Notes: generated by a model from the sequence alone, not told the origin. Counted from the first letter of the stretch, positions 48,585 to 61,031 are shown. The stretch: 64,000 nt of DNA from Liriodendron chinense (GCA_003013855.2 ML058464.1:2822170-2886169), one strand, 5' to 3'. Program-made: numbers and translations.

Positions 48585-49245
48585 TCCTAGGGATGCAACT
48601 TGGGTTCAGGTCAACCCCAATCTAACTTAGGGCTGCAACTTGCGTTGGGTCAACCCTTAAATCTATTTGACCCAACCCAAGTTCAGGTCAGGTCAGGTTG
48701 TCAAGGTCCTTGGGTTGGAAAATGTCAACTCGGGTTGAGCAGATTTGGGTTGATTAGGTCGGGTTGGGAGCAATCACATGTATTTGGGTTGGTCAGGTTG
48801 GGTTCAGTTGAGTTGGGTTGAGCCGCGTATAGAGAAATTTGGGTTGGGCACCTTTGGTTGGAATTTAGGCCAGGTTGGGTCCTCTTGATGTTGGGTTGAC
48901 CCTCATCCCAACCTAACCCGATTTCTGGTTGTGTTGGGTCAAGTTGCCAAGGTACTTATGTTGATTCAGGGTTGGAAAATTCCAACCCAATGTGAAGTTG
49001 GTTGGGTTCGGGTTGAGTAAATGCTGGTTGGGTTAGGCCAGGTTGGGAATAATCACATGTATAAGGGTTGTTGGGGGTTGGGCTGAGCCGGGTGAGGTTA
49101 GGTCAGTTTAGGGTTTAGCATAGAAGAATTTCAGGTTGGAATTTGGGTTGGGTCCGGTTGCAAGTTAGCTAACCTTGGGTTTTCAGGGCTTGGGTTGACC
49201 CTCAACTCGATCCAACCTGCCTATTCGGCCCTCTTGACTTTTAAA
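48585..49245. repeat. GGTTGGGTTG-rich repeat
   Basis: Begins CCTAGGGATGCAACTTGGGT, with TAGGGCTGCAACTTGCG a little further on. The interior is dominated by TTGGGTTGGG and CAACCCAA motifs. It is probably a hAT-type MITE like 31424-31935, but the ends are unclear. Confidence 0.45.
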
Positions 49246-49714
49246 TGGGGTTGGTGGTCTGCATATGGTCAAGTAGACTGACACAATAAAGATGCTTTAC
49301 ACACCAAGTTTTAGATCATAGATGATGCTTAGACTTCCTCTTCATTTAAGAAACAAATGTTTTTTTTTCTTTTCCTTTTCTTCTTCTGTTTTTCTAGCTT
49401 GGCCATAAGTGGGCCACATCACATATGAATATCACGCATGTCCAATCACCAAGTTCTGGATCATGCCTTGATTTGTAGGGTAAATAGTTAAATATTGTTT
49501 GGCCTAACGCCCACACGTTCCAACAGCTGTGAAGGAAGTCATATAGGTATACCAATAGGTAGTGCGACTTTAAGTTGGAGCATTTGGTATTCATGGGTTG
49601 AAATTAAGGAAAATATACTGTAGTTGTATTTCAAATTGCCTCATGTTCGCCGTAAGTGTAATATGATGGTAGACAGCCAGGCATGCAAGAATTGATAAAT
49701 TGGTAGATGGAGGA

Positions 49715-50075
49715 AAATAAAAGGCACCTTGATGTATGTGTTGCCGTCCATCAGTTTTTCCAACTCATTTTAGGGCAAGATCCCAAAAATGAAGTGGATC
49801 CAAATCTCAAGTGGACCAAAAAGAAGGGATTAAATGTCGACGATTAAAAACTTTCTGGGGAACACAAAAGTTTTGGATCAAAGCTGATATTTGTGTTTTC
49901 CATACATTCAGGTCTATGTAACCTTACCAAGGGGTTAGATGTGGTTAATAAACATTATGGTCCATTTGAGATTTGCATCTACTTCATTTTTGAGATCATA
50001 CCCTAAACTGATATGAGAAAACTGAAGGATGGAGTGGATATATATACAACACATACGTTAAGGTGAATATTCCTT
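49715..50075. mobile_element. GGGCCC-core palindromic MITE, decayed copy
   Basis: Recognisable by TTTTTCCAACTCATTTTAGGG, AAAAGTTTTGGATCAAAGC, TTAATAAACATTATGG and the inverted ATACCCTAAACTGATATGAG. Terminal arms are missing. It ends about 20 bp before the copia insertion. Confidence 0.6.
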
Positions 50076-50093
50076 AGGTGTATATCCTTCTTT

Positions 50094-50560
50094 TGTAAGA
50101 CTCCATTAGGTGGGCCACACGTGATCATCGGTTTGGATCATGACCATTGGATTATTCAGATTGAGCGATTCAGTGGGCCCCACTATAGTTGTGATCATTG
50201 CCAATAGGTTTGGGGTGGGATGCTTGAGCCGTGTTCCCTATACGCGGTTATTAAGCCAGATATGGAAACCTACGGTGTGGAGACCCTAGAGGAGAGAAGT
50301 GTGATGGGTAAGCTTCTCTGGCCCTCTTTCCTATAAATATACGTCTTGGTCCCCTCACTAACACACGAGAGAAAACCCTAGTCCCATTAAGAGTTTCTCC
50401 TAAAGGTGTAAGGTGCGGAAGACCAAGAGTTTCTCTCGGCAACACGGCGGTATCGGGAATGTCTTCCCAATCAGGTATGGCTTTCAGATTACAGTATGGA
50501 ATCTCTATTATTCGATGCATAGACGATCCGATTATTCCGCATTAAGTTTTCAGATTCACA
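50094..50560 (+). repeat. 5' LTR of the copia element
   Basis: Starts TGTAAGACTCC and ends TTCACA. A CTATAAATATA box at about 50331 is a likely promoter, followed by a transcribed leader. Confidence 0.95.
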
Positions 50561-50562
50561 GT

Positions 50563-50574
50563 TGGTATCAGAGC
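50563..50574 (+). other. primer binding site of the copia element
   Basis: TGGTATCAGAGC, two bases after the 5' LTR, is complementary to the 3' end of plant initiator methionine tRNA, as in most copia elements. Confidence 0.85.
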
Positions 50575-50915
50575 TTACTATGCATTAATCTTAGGGATTC
50601 CAAAACAATAGATCTTCAATGAAGAAGATTTTTAGTACTTCAGAATTTTCGGTATCGGGATTGAGATTGCCGTTCGTCAACATGATTTGTGTAACCGACA
50701 CATGCTATGTGGCAAGGTATGGCCACTGTTCACCATCGATAAGGGAATCAGCTAAAGGGTTTTGCAAGAACCTTTGGTCTCGAGATGGTAGACGACACGG
50801 CAATCCCGAACCCTATGCACGTTCAATCCCTACCCCGAGCGCCCATGACCATTGCCGCAGCAAAGGACTAATCCTTCAGAGGTTGTGGGCAAGGATTAGG
50901 ACGCATATAGATATT

Positions 50916-50955
50916 AAAAAAAAAAAGGGGGGGGGGGGGGGGGGGGGGGGGGGGG
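50916..50955 (+). repeat. A11G29 homopolymer junction
   Basis: Eleven A followed directly by 29 G in the copia leader. Confidence 0.95.
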
Positions 50956-53900
50956 TCGGTCGATGGCCTGCCAGAAATCCATGGCGGCCATCTCTATTCA
51001 GAGTAGATGCCAGCCGGAATCCCATTCGCCATGGCTGCTGCCCTTGAGTAACCCGTCTACTGCCCCGATTGCTACATCATCGCCGACATCTGTTGGTAGA
51101 TATCCTTGGCCATTAGATCTAGCGGCCATTAACAGTCTCATTGCATCAGCCCCACTCGTCTTCCAGCGCTCGGCAACTACCATTGATAGAGAAATCCATC
51201 TCTGTCTCTCATGTGACAGCCGGTTTCTAGCCGTGCTGATGGCGATGTTGTCGGCGATGGCTGATGGCGGTGGCTAAGGTGTCGTCCGGCGATGGGAGAT
51301 GAGGGGCGGCTAGGGTTATGGGAGTCGTCCGCCTCTGCTAATCGTCTTCTTCAGCCATGAAAACGGCCGCTGCAGCCATCACTGCCGGGAATCATGGCCC
51401 GATTCAGTTGATTGTAGCCATGGATTTCGGCGCTGATTGAGGGCCATCCAGATCGGATTCAGTCCAAGCCATGGCTGATGGCAAGGGCTGACGGCGAGGG
51501 CTGACGGTCAGGGTCGGGCGCTGTTGACGGTGCTGATGCAGAGGGCAACGGCCTGTGTTTTAATGGCCAGTGAGATCTCCGACAGCGGCCTGTGTTTTAA
51601 TGGCCAGTGAGATCTCCGACAGCGGCAACACCCTGCTCATCTCCATTGCAGAGCAGAGCATCCTCTCTATAGATTCCGGCAGCGGCAACAACTTCTGCTA
51701 TAACAGATTCCAGCGAGGTTGCTGGATTTGAGGGCATGAGGCGGCTAGGGCTTCAGTCGCTGGAGATGTTGCGGCTATTACCCTTTTTGGAAAGGAGATG
51801 GGATCAGGCTGAATTTGGGCGTACAGCGTTGCTGTTTTGAGAATAACAGCGTGTGCTGAATTTGGGTTGTGATGAGCGGGCCGTGGTCAGCCCTGTTTTT
51901 TTTTTTTTTTACGTTCCTAAAATATCTGGCCCACGATCATGTGGCCCATGTCCAGCGCTCGGCCCACTTCAGTCCACCCATGTCTACAGGCCCAGTTCAG
52001 TCAATCAGGCCTGGATTGGCCCGTCTAACTGAATCAGGCCCAGTCTAATTGCCAGGTCTATTTTTCAGCAGACTATGGGCCTATGAATTGGGCCATTGGG
52101 CCTGTCTATTGGGTCCAAACCACAAAGTTTTTGGCCCGTTTCCAGCAGGCTATGGGCCTAATTTTGGAACCTGCTGGAGGACGTTATTTGGCTAGGCTAT
52201 GGGCCTACTTATTGTACGCCCAACTATGGGCCTAATATTGGGCCTAAAGTAATAGGAAATTCATTCCAAATTTGGCCTGATTAGATCCAGAAAATAGGCC
52301 CAATCAAATGAATAAGGCCCGCCAGCCGGGCCCAAGCCCAATTTTAGGTGGCGTGGGTTTCTTAACGTGTTGCATTGAAAGATGACCTATGGAGGGCCTG
52401 TTTGATGGCCATATTAGGCCCAACCTTGGCAGATGACGTTGGGCTCATGGGCTTGTCTACTGGATCTGTTGTTGGGTCTTCTTACATGTATATATATATG
52501 GGCCATGTCTTGGGCCCATTGTGAGACTTGAATTCAGAATATGTTTGAGTCTCTTTTGGGCTTGTGGATGGGGTTCCTTGAATGGTTGGAAATGGGCTGA
52601 TTTTGGGGTCTGTTTTCAGTATATGTTAGGCCCGTTATTAGCCTATTCTATGCCCTTTTTCAAGGACAGTTTAGGGCCCATCGGATGCTTGTTATGAGCC
52701 CAACCCTTGGGCATATTGTCCATTCACTCTTTGGATATTGTGCGGCCCGCTTTAGTTAACTTGGGCTTGTTGATCTTAACCATTTAAATTGTGTATACTT
52801 GGGTCATCCTTCCAGTACAAGTAAAAACCATATATATATATAATTGATAGTTGGTATGTTTTACTTAATGGATGGGCCTAGTAAATCAGATGAAATGGGT
52901 TGGATTTCCAAGTGATTTTTATTGGGCCATCGGGCCTGTATATTTGATCCAGCATATGGACTCTCTTTTGAGCCTGTTTCCAACAGGTTTTGGTTCTGTT
53001 TCCAGCAGAGTTGGCATACTTTTGGGCCCTGGTCTGGGCCTTCATTGTAGGCTTAACGCATTAGACATGGTGTCTTATTACTTCTTTTGGACTTTGAGGG
53101 GTCCACTTTAGGTACTTGGGCCCATTGTTCAAGATGAGGTAAACCATTGTGTTGGTATACCTGGGCTGTCTTTTAGATTCAAATAAAACCTAATATATGT
53201 TATGGTTGGTGGGTTTTACTTTGTGGATGGCCTAGGTAATCAAATCATCTTGGTTATAACTATTAAGTTCAAATTTGGTCTAAAATAGAGCCATTACCCA
53301 TTTTTCATGGTTGATATTCAGGGTCGATCATTAAATATAATCCAACCATCATTCAGTTAAAGTTGTTTAAGCCTATGGGCGACCAACATCAGCCGTGTTT
53401 TGGGCCGAATCAGAACTTTTGCAGTATGGTCTGTTGTGGGCAAGACCATTAAGCAATCCTTGAGTCAAGGAGTAGGGATTGGAGCTGGTTGTGTTAGCCA
53501 CCAAAGTGACCTCAATTGGCAAAGATTTCTACTTCTAGACTTCTGTACTTGGAATTCAGTAACCCTCCATTACAGGATTGCATTTAGTTACGTTCATATT
53601 CAGGCGAGCGGTGGTCAGAACAAAGAAGTATCATCGTTTGGCTGGATGTGAGCGGGATGAAGTGATTGGTGATGGTGATATAGGTTTGAGAGATTCATTT
53701 CACCTAAAGGTGATGGGCGTCTTAGATTTATTTCACCAACATTGGTCAGCTTCATGTTCAGAAGAGCCTCCTGTATGTTACAATTTCGCCCAAAGGAGGA
53801 ATTGTGATGATACGCTGGGCTCTTGCTAGATTTTGATATTTTGGCCCATCATCATTCTGGGTCATTTGATTGAAGGCCCAAATCAATCGAATAAATATAC

Positions 53901-53985
53901 ATGTATGATATTTGTGGTTTATGTTTATGCATTGTTATATGGGACTTGTTTATTAATGTGAGTTTTATGCTTTGAATGTCCAGCT
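50956..53985 (+). other. long non-coding leader of the copia element
   Basis: Runs from the G tract to the gag start. The first part is GC-rich with a 37-bp duplication (GGCCTGTGTTTTAATGGCCA at about 51550 and 51587). The part from 51900 to 53300 repeats GGGCCTA and TTGGGCC motifs. Short frames have no recognisable product. Confidence 0.5.
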
Positions 53986-54700
53986 ATGACTGTTTCCAAT
54001 ATTCCAACACAATTCAATTCCATACCTTTGCTTACTGGGTCTAACTATTCAAAATGAAAGTCATCCGTTGAAATAGTCCTAGGTTGCATGGACTTGGACT
54101 TGGCCCTGGAGGAAGTAGAGCCTCCCATTCCAACTGACTCTAGTACGGAATCAGCAAAGGCTTACTTCAAGGCCTGGACCAAGTCAAATAAGATGTGTCT
54201 CAAGATCATAAAGAACTCGATTTATAAGACCATGCAGGGTGTCATGCCCGACACTGAGAAAGCTAGAGATTTCTTGACTGAAATAGGAAAACGATTTCAG
54301 AAATTGGATAAAGCTGAGCTGAGTTCACTTTTACATAAATTGACTCAAGCCACCTATAACAGTCAAGGAAATATCAAGGATTACATTGGTGGATTGTCTG
54401 ATGTGGTGGCTAAAATCCGCGCATTAGACCTTAAGATTGAGGATGAACTCTTGATTTTCTTGGTTCTGAACTCCCTTCCTCCACAGTTCAGTCAATTCCA
54501 AATCAGCTATAATACTTAAAAGGAAAAGTGGATATTGAACGAACTGATATCTCAGTGCATTCAGGAGGAAGAGAGACTCAGAAGGTCGAGCAAGACACAA
54601 AGTGCACACCTAGTGACATCTGGTCAAGGACGAAAATGGAATAAGAAAAGAGAGCACACTTCAGGCAAAAGTTCTACGGGTCCTGCGGGTGGCAATCAGC
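53986..54700 (+). pseudogene. copia gag remnant
   Basis: Begins at ATG 53986 (MTVSNIPTQF). A gag-like helical domain includes ARDFLTEIGKRFQKLDKAEL and IEDELLIFLVLNSLPPQFSQ, the usual copia gag (UBN2-type) pattern. A TGA at 54055-54057 replaces the Trp normally found in the GSNYSxW context, and a stop lies at 54517-54519. The zinc knuckle and protease are missing, because the frame jumps from a basic tail straight into the integrase C-terminus. Confidence 0.8.
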
Positions 54701-56320
54701 CTAACTCTGTAATGAAAACTCCATATGAATTGTGGACAGGGCGAAAGCTTAGTCTACGATATTTTCGTGTATGGGGTTGTCCTGCAGAAGCCAAACCATA
54801 TAACCCACATGAAAGAAAACTTGACCCTAGAACTGTTAGTTGCTTCTTTATTGGATACCCGGAAAGATAAAAAAGATTCAGATTTTATTGTCCATCATAT
54901 TCCATGAGAGTCATTGAGACTGCGAATGCTAGGTTTATTGAGAACATTGAAGATAGTGGGAGCACAAATTTAAGAGATATTGTATTTGAGGAAGAGCGAA
55001 TTGTGATTCCCACCACAATCATTCAGAGTAGCATGGTTGTCCGTCCAGTAGTGGACCCTGAGATCCCTATGGACGACCATGCACAACCTCAAATACAACC
55101 CACTGATGAGGAAATGGAAAATCCAGTTCAGAATAATGAGCCATTAAGATGATCACATAGAGAGAGAAGATCTGCAATACCAGATGATTACATCATCTAT
55201 TTGTAGGAGCATGAGTTTGACATTGGGGTTGAAAAGGATCCTGTATCCCTTTCACAGGTCGAACAAAGCGCGGATTCTTCTCATTGGTCGATGCCATGAA
55301 GGATGAATTGAAATCCATGAAGGACAACAAAGTTTGGGACCTTGTTGAATTGCCTGAAGGGATTAGGCCGATTGGTTGTAAATGGGTATTTAAAACCAAA
55401 CGGGACTCTAAGGGCAATATCGAAAGTATAAAGCCAAGCTAGTTGCAAAGGGTTTGTTGCTCCAAGTATTATGTCACATGGATTTGGAGCTACATCAAAT
55501 GGACGTGAAAACTGCGTTTCTCAATGGAGATCTAATGGAGAACATATATATGTTGCAGCCAGAAGGTTTTAAAGCCAAAGGCTTAGAACATCTGGTCTGC
55601 AAACTTAAGAAGTCCATTTATGGGTTGAAACAGGCATCACGACAGTGGTACCTAAAGTTTCATGAAGTTGTTTCCTCATATTGTTTCATTGAAAACACTG
55701 CGGATGAGTGCATATATGTGAAAATCAGTGGGAGTAAGTTTATCATTTTGGTCTTGCATGTTGACGACATTTTATTGGCCAGTAGTGATATTGGATTGTT
55801 GCGTGAGACTAAGAGATTTCTATCTCAAAATTTTGAGATGAAAGATCTTGGTGATGCTTCCTTTGTCATCGGCATTCAGATTAGCCGGGACAGATCACGT
55901 GGATTACTTGGCCTGTTGCAGAGGGCCTATATTGATAGGGTTCTCGAAAGGTTTGGCATGCAAGGTTGTGCTCCTGGCCAAGCACCTATTGTAAAAGGTG
56001 ACAAATTTGGTCAATTTCAGTGTCCTAAGAATGACCTAGAAAAGGACAAGATGAAAGCTATTCTGTATGCGTCAGCAGTAGGGAGCATCATGTATGCTCA
56101 GGTCTGTACGCGTCCAGATATTGCTTTTGTGGTTGGAATGTTGGGCAGGTACCTTAGCAATCCACGAATGAATCATTGGATAGCTGTAAAGAAAGTGTTG
56201 CGCTACCTGCAAAGGACAAAGGACTTCGCACTCACATATAGAATGTCTGACCATTTAGAGATGGTTAGATATACAAATGCAGATTTTGTTAGCTGCCTTC
56301 AGGGAGAGTTCCATTGCTAG
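54701..56320 (+). pseudogene. copia pol remnant: integrase tail and reverse transcriptase
   Basis: Integrase tail: KTPYELWTGRKLSLRYFRVW then SCFFIGYPER. Stops at 54868 and near 55150 and 55204, frameshifts near 55295 and 55425, and a deletion after AKLVAKG follow. RT resumes with HQMDVKTAFLNGDL, SIYGLKQASRQWYLKF and LHVDDILLAS, then TRPDIAFVVG. The catalytic YVDD reads HVDD at residues 102-105 of the last open frame. RNase H after 56320 is only traceable as scraps. It cannot be functional. Confidence 0.85.
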
Positions 56321-57093
56321 CTACATTTTCATAATGAAATTATACTATGAAAAACGTGACATGATTTGGCTGCTTCATCTACGATGAAAGTGGAATATGT
56401 AGCTTCTCTTGAGCCTACGCATGAGGCGATATGGCTGCAAGTTTTATTCAGTACAGAATTGTCTAATGTCTGTAGAACTCATTTGCATAAAGCAGATGAT
56501 GATAGATCTACTCCTTAAAGGTCAGTTTGTCACGTAACTTTTGAGACATTTATCTTTCATGGGATTTGGTGACCCAAAGAAATATTAGATTAGTGAGAGC
56601 TTCAGTTTGATCCGATTCAGGTATAGACATTGGAGATCTCATTTTGATGATTCTGTTATTCAGTCTATATCTTGTTTCTCATTCAGCGTGTACATTCAGT
56701 TTTGAGCAAGCAAGACTTTGGTTTGTGTCTTGGAGACACGTTCAGTAGGACCACTTGAAGATAAACACGTATGATCACATAAGACGTGTAATCTTCATAC
56801 CACACCCCGTATCAATGATCCATGTCGTTAAGGCTATTGGTATCTGTGATTGTGATTCGTCACACTTCGAAAATATTAAATGTTGTGTTGACTACCATGA
56901 TTCAATATCAGTGGTCTTGATGGACCGGATCTGACAAGCGTTGCTCATAATTATCCAACGGTATCGTTTTGAAATCAGTAGGGCGCCCATTAGGAACTTT
57001 TGAAACAAATGCGTTTTATGAAATTATTTTTCACAAAATAAAATAAAAATGTTTTGTTTTCTTTTGGTGATCAGTGTAGCCCAAGTGGGAGAA
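56321..57093 (+). other. decayed RNase H and 3' untranslated part of the copia element
   Basis: Scraps such as the frame around AGATGATGATAGATCTACTC suggest RNase H remains. The rest is non-coding up to the purine tract before the 3' LTR. Confidence 0.5.
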
Positions 57094-57559
57094 TGTAAGA
57101 CTCCATTAGGTGGGCCACACATGATCATCGGTTTGGATCATGACCGTTGATTATTCAGATTGAGCGATTCAGTGGGCCCCACTATAGTTGTGATCATTGC
57201 CAATAGGTTTGGGGCGGGATGCTTGAGCCGTGTTCCCTATACGCGGTTATTAAGCCAGATATGGAAACTTACGGTGTGGAGACCCTAGAGGAGAGAAGTG
57301 TGATGGGTAAGCTTCTCTGGCCCTCTTTCCTATAAATATACGTCTTGGTCCCCTCACTAACACACGAGAGAAAACCCTAGTCCCATTAAGAGTTTCTCCT
57401 AAAGGTGTAAGGTGCGGAAGACCAAGAGTTTCTCTCGGCAACACGGCGGTATCGGGAATGTCTTCCCAATCAGGTATGGCTTTCAGATTACAGTATGGAA
57501 TCTCTATTATTCGATGCATAGACGATCCGATTATTCCGCATTAAGTTTTCAGATTCACA
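57094..57559 (+). repeat. 3' LTR of the copia element
   Basis: Same ends as the 5' LTR. Differences seen are G to A in CACACGTG, CCATTGG versus CCGTTG (one substitution and one lost base), T to C in GGGGTGGG, and C to T in GAAACCTAC. Confidence 0.95.
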
Positions 57560-57564
57560 TCTTT

Positions 57565-58227
57565 TAGATTAATAAAATTACTGGTGGGAAAAGCAAAACG
57601 AGTAGCACAACTTTATATACAACAAAAATACGAAGAGGAGCTTGTTTACTAATACTGAAATAGAAGGGGGTATTTGAAATTGAGGGAAAATGGAGACAGC
57701 CATGTAACGGATTTCTTTTTTATTATAGGTGTTGCTCTAAACTTTATGTTAAAATAGTTTTAAAACTGTACCTGTTGCACTTGGAGATATGAATTTCCAA
57801 ATAATGCCTATCGCTGCAAACACGTCATGGTTTTTGTTCTTTTACTTCTGAAAAAAATTGAGAGCGCGTTTGGCTGCCTCCCCAAGACTCGTTCAATTCA
57901 TTACTCTTGAGTTCCGTGGGAATGACCCATCAAGAGAGATGTTTGGATGGTACATTTAATATAAAAGAATTTTTTTAGCATAAAAAAAGGCCTGACTCGT
58001 ATATATAAAGCCCAACGGCTCTTTTTACTTGAAAAAAAGGCATTGTGATCAAGACACCATGTCAGCTTTGTTGTACTCTATTTTTTATCATTCTCGGCAG
58101 AATCAATGAAAAGAGAGCATGTATAATTAATTGCATGAGACGTATGCAAGTACAACTGGCGCTAATTGAGCGATACACGTCATCCGAAGGCAGGGTGGTC
58201 GAGCAGAGACGTGGTCAAATAAGAAGA
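57565..58227. other. intergenic, no gene recognised
   Basis: No coding signal. Contains a GAGCGCGTTTGGCTGCC motif near 57862 that resembles a MITE end, without a partner. Confidence 0.4.
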
Positions 58228-59281
58228 TGTAACGCCCCAGAATTTTTGAAATTATTTAAACATTTTTTAATATTTTATTTTAATTAAATATCATATGTTT
58301 ATCTTGTTTTGAAAACAAAGGACCATCCGTAGGAGATTCGATAGGGGACCCTTTACAAACGTTGCTCAAAATGATCCCATAAACATTATAAAAAGATCAA
58401 ATTTTGAAAATCTCACTGTTTTTAGTTAATTACGAAAATGCCATTAGTTAAATTTAAGTTAACGCACCATGTTTAAGTTTTATGATTTCTGACGATCACT
58501 TTCACACAAAACTTTGTATATGAGCTTTTGGACACATTTTAGCCGTACACGTCGAATTTCAATCCTTTGATCATCCTACAAATGCCTTAATCAGAAATCG
58601 GTTCATAAGTGGCCCACCCTATCTCAGATCTGCCGCAACTTTGTTTTCAATGGCTAAAATGATGATGCCGACCTATTGGATGGATCAAGTTATCCCGATC
58701 TACTTGTAATGGACCCCACTTGTGAGGGAGCTAAAAATTAGCCATGTACGTGCAATGCACGTTATCTAAGAAAGAAAGTTCCCTTTTCAATTACGAGTCT
58801 TCTTCCTTGCTGTTACAGCGTTACCCCACACCATTTCCTAAGTGGGCCCCCTTGATCAAATCCACTCCGTCCATCTTGGTCGCACCCCACCCAAACCTAG
58901 CTGGCCCAAATCTCGAGCCCGTTCATTGACTGTTTACACCACTCCAAATCACCGTCTAATCTATATTTGCTTAGATCCAGAGATGCCTTTGCATGGGCAT
59001 GCGTTGTTCGCTTTGGGAGCATCATGTGGACCCCATCTAACATCCTAACGGCTTCCGCACACGCATGGGTTACTAATGAGGAAATCCAACTCTACGAACG
59101 GTTCCGCGCTCGTCCACGTGCACGCCTCCACTCAACCGACCTTGTGAGTTGTAAAACTCCTCCACGTCATCTCTTTATCACAAAAACCTAAGAGAGAGAG
59201 AGAGAACGTCTTGAGAGAGAGAGAGATATAGAGAGAGAACGTCTTGAGAAAGAGAGAGATAGATAGAGAGAGAGAGAACGT

Positions 59282-59327
<46 letters not shown>

Positions 59328-59400
59328 TGAGCGTGCCCTCTTTGTTGAGAAATTTCTGATCTTTAAAAAATAAATAAATTGGAAAATTCGAGAATAAGGA
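58228..59400 (+). repeat. LTR-like sequence starting TGTAACGCCCC
   Basis: TGTAACGCCCCAGAATTTTT is a start I associate with plant gypsy LTRs. Neither a right end nor a TSD was found, so this is a weak call. The GA minisatellite at 59190-59329 lies within it. Confidence 0.3.
59190..59329. repeat. GA-rich minisatellite with GAACGTCTTGAGA spacers
   Basis: Three GAACGTCTTGAGA spacers separate GA runs of unequal length. The last run is about 35 bp. Confidence 0.85.
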
Positions 59401-59414
59401 CAGGCTGAAGCATG

Positions 59415-60505
59415 TGAAAAAACACGCTGTCCTTAAAGCGTAATTCGCCCCTACTCAAATTATTTTGAGTCTGCTGATAGGTTGCAGGCGGATTGCTTCC
59501 AGGATACGACGAGCCTTATGTGGTTCTGCGTTCAGCAAAAATGAAGGAACCACTATGGAACTTAGTAACACACTCTGGCAGATAAAGAAAAAGAAAGAGA
59601 GAAAAGAATGTCAGTCTTCTTCTGGCAGCAGCAGACCACTACACTGGTCTAAGTGGCTTGGTTTATTTCAACCAAACCGAGAGGCTAAGAGACTAAAATG
59701 GGTGCTGGTTCAGTATCCGAGATTGTGATTGCTGTTGTTGTGTTGGAATGAACCAGACCTGTCCGGTTTATATTGGCAAGGGTGGCTGACAGTTTTGGTC
59801 CAGAGCCATAATGGCACTAGCCGTTTTCTAGCTGTTGTGAGAAACTAGCCGTTTATGGCAGTTTCTGACTGTTGTGCATGTGGGAGTTATGCACCTGCAT
59901 GCTGGCTGTTTAGACTAAATGGCTAGCCGTTTCTGACTGTTGGGCTAGCCACATGCAGCTGTTACTGCATGGTATGGACCGTTACTGCATGAGCAGTTAC
60001 ACAGGTCCCTCTAATTAGCCCTGCAGCTCTCTATAAAAAGCAGAGAGGTCTCTCTGTCAGACCTCCCACCCATAGGCACCTCCTCTGTTCCGAACCCAGC
60101 CACTTGACCTACTACCTAGCCTCTGTCGCACCAGTCTCGCTCCGGTCCGCGAGGTCGCGACCCATCTGCGACACGATGCGCACATGCGAAGTGCCAAGTG
60201 CGCCACTAGCTCCTCTACAGCCACACTGCCTCACGTGCCCACGCCCTAGCACCTAGCCCGAGCCCGTGCCCGTGCCCGTGCCCGAGACCGAGACCGAGAC
60301 CGAGACCGAGCCCGTGCCCGTGCCCGTGCGCGGTGTTCCAGTGCACGCAAGCCACCATTCTCCCTCTCTTCCACCATAAATAAGTAAGGTGCATAACACC
60401 CTACTTATAAAGAGGTAAAAAATCTTTCACCCATCCGATATGGGACAAAAAACAAAATTCCTTTTTTTTCTTTTAAAATTGTTTTCAAAACAAACTTTTT
60501 CAACA
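59415..60505 (-). repeat. 3' LTR of the minus-strand copia element (left border uncertain)
   Basis: Starts TGTTGAAAAAGTTTG on the minus strand after the purine tract. Contains the TTTGTCCCATATCGGATGGG stretch common in plant copia LTRs and a CTTTATAAG box about 100 bp in. The leftmost border is not established. Confidence 0.5.
60256..60332. repeat. hexamer arrays CCCGTG and GAGACC in the copia LTR
   Basis: GCCCGT units flank a block of about five GAGACC units, so the order is CCCGTG block, GAGACC block, CCCGTG block. Confidence 0.9.
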
Positions 60506-60958
60506 ATCCCCTACTTGTTTTAAAATAATTTAAAACATAAAAATGATGTCTGCCAGAATATAAAAGATTATATGCATAAAGAAAGATATCTTTCGATTTG
60601 AATCCTTCCTTAGTGTAAGTATTTCAAAGACCTATCAAAATTACCGGTAGCCGCAGCTTTGAACCAGTTATTTTTATATAACAGGACCGAAATACCACAC
60701 ACATACTTTCTAAGTGTTATTAGAGTTTCCACAGTTCTTGCTCAGCACATTTAATGGCCTTGTGCTTATCCTATTTCATGAACAATCCCGAGAAAACTCT
60801 CATTCTCATGAGAGGCGGCACCACCTCTACGTTCATATAGGTGAAGTCCTTCCAGTGTCTCTGTTACTTTCAGACACTTGTCCTTAAGACTGGACTACAT
60901 TAAGAGTTTCTAAGACTCAACCCTCTGTCTGTAACGGCCAGCACTATAATCCTGGATG

Positions 60959-60961
<3 letters not shown>

Positions 60962-61031
<70 letters not shown>
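60962..61031. repeat. (TA)n microsatellite in the copia 3' spacer
   Basis: About 35 uninterrupted TA units between the pol stop and the 3' LTR. Confidence 0.95.

Larger units (their letters stand above)
50094..57559 (+). mobile_element. copia LTR retrotransposon, complete insertion, defective
   Basis: LTRs lie at 50094-50560 and 57094-57559, with perfect 5-bp target duplications TCTTT at 50089-50093 and 57560-57564. The primer site TGGTATCAGAGC is at 50563-50574, and the purine tract AAGTGGGAGAA sits just before the 3' LTR. The two LTRs differ by four substitutions and one single-base gap over about 466 bp, so the insertion is young. Inside are a 3.4-kb non-coding leader and broken gag and pol remnants, so this copy could have moved only with proteins from another element. 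Confidence 0.95.

Noticed and set aside
50251..50520. 89-codon minus-strand frame repeated at 57250-57519
   Set aside because: The two copies are simply the two LTRs of the copia element.
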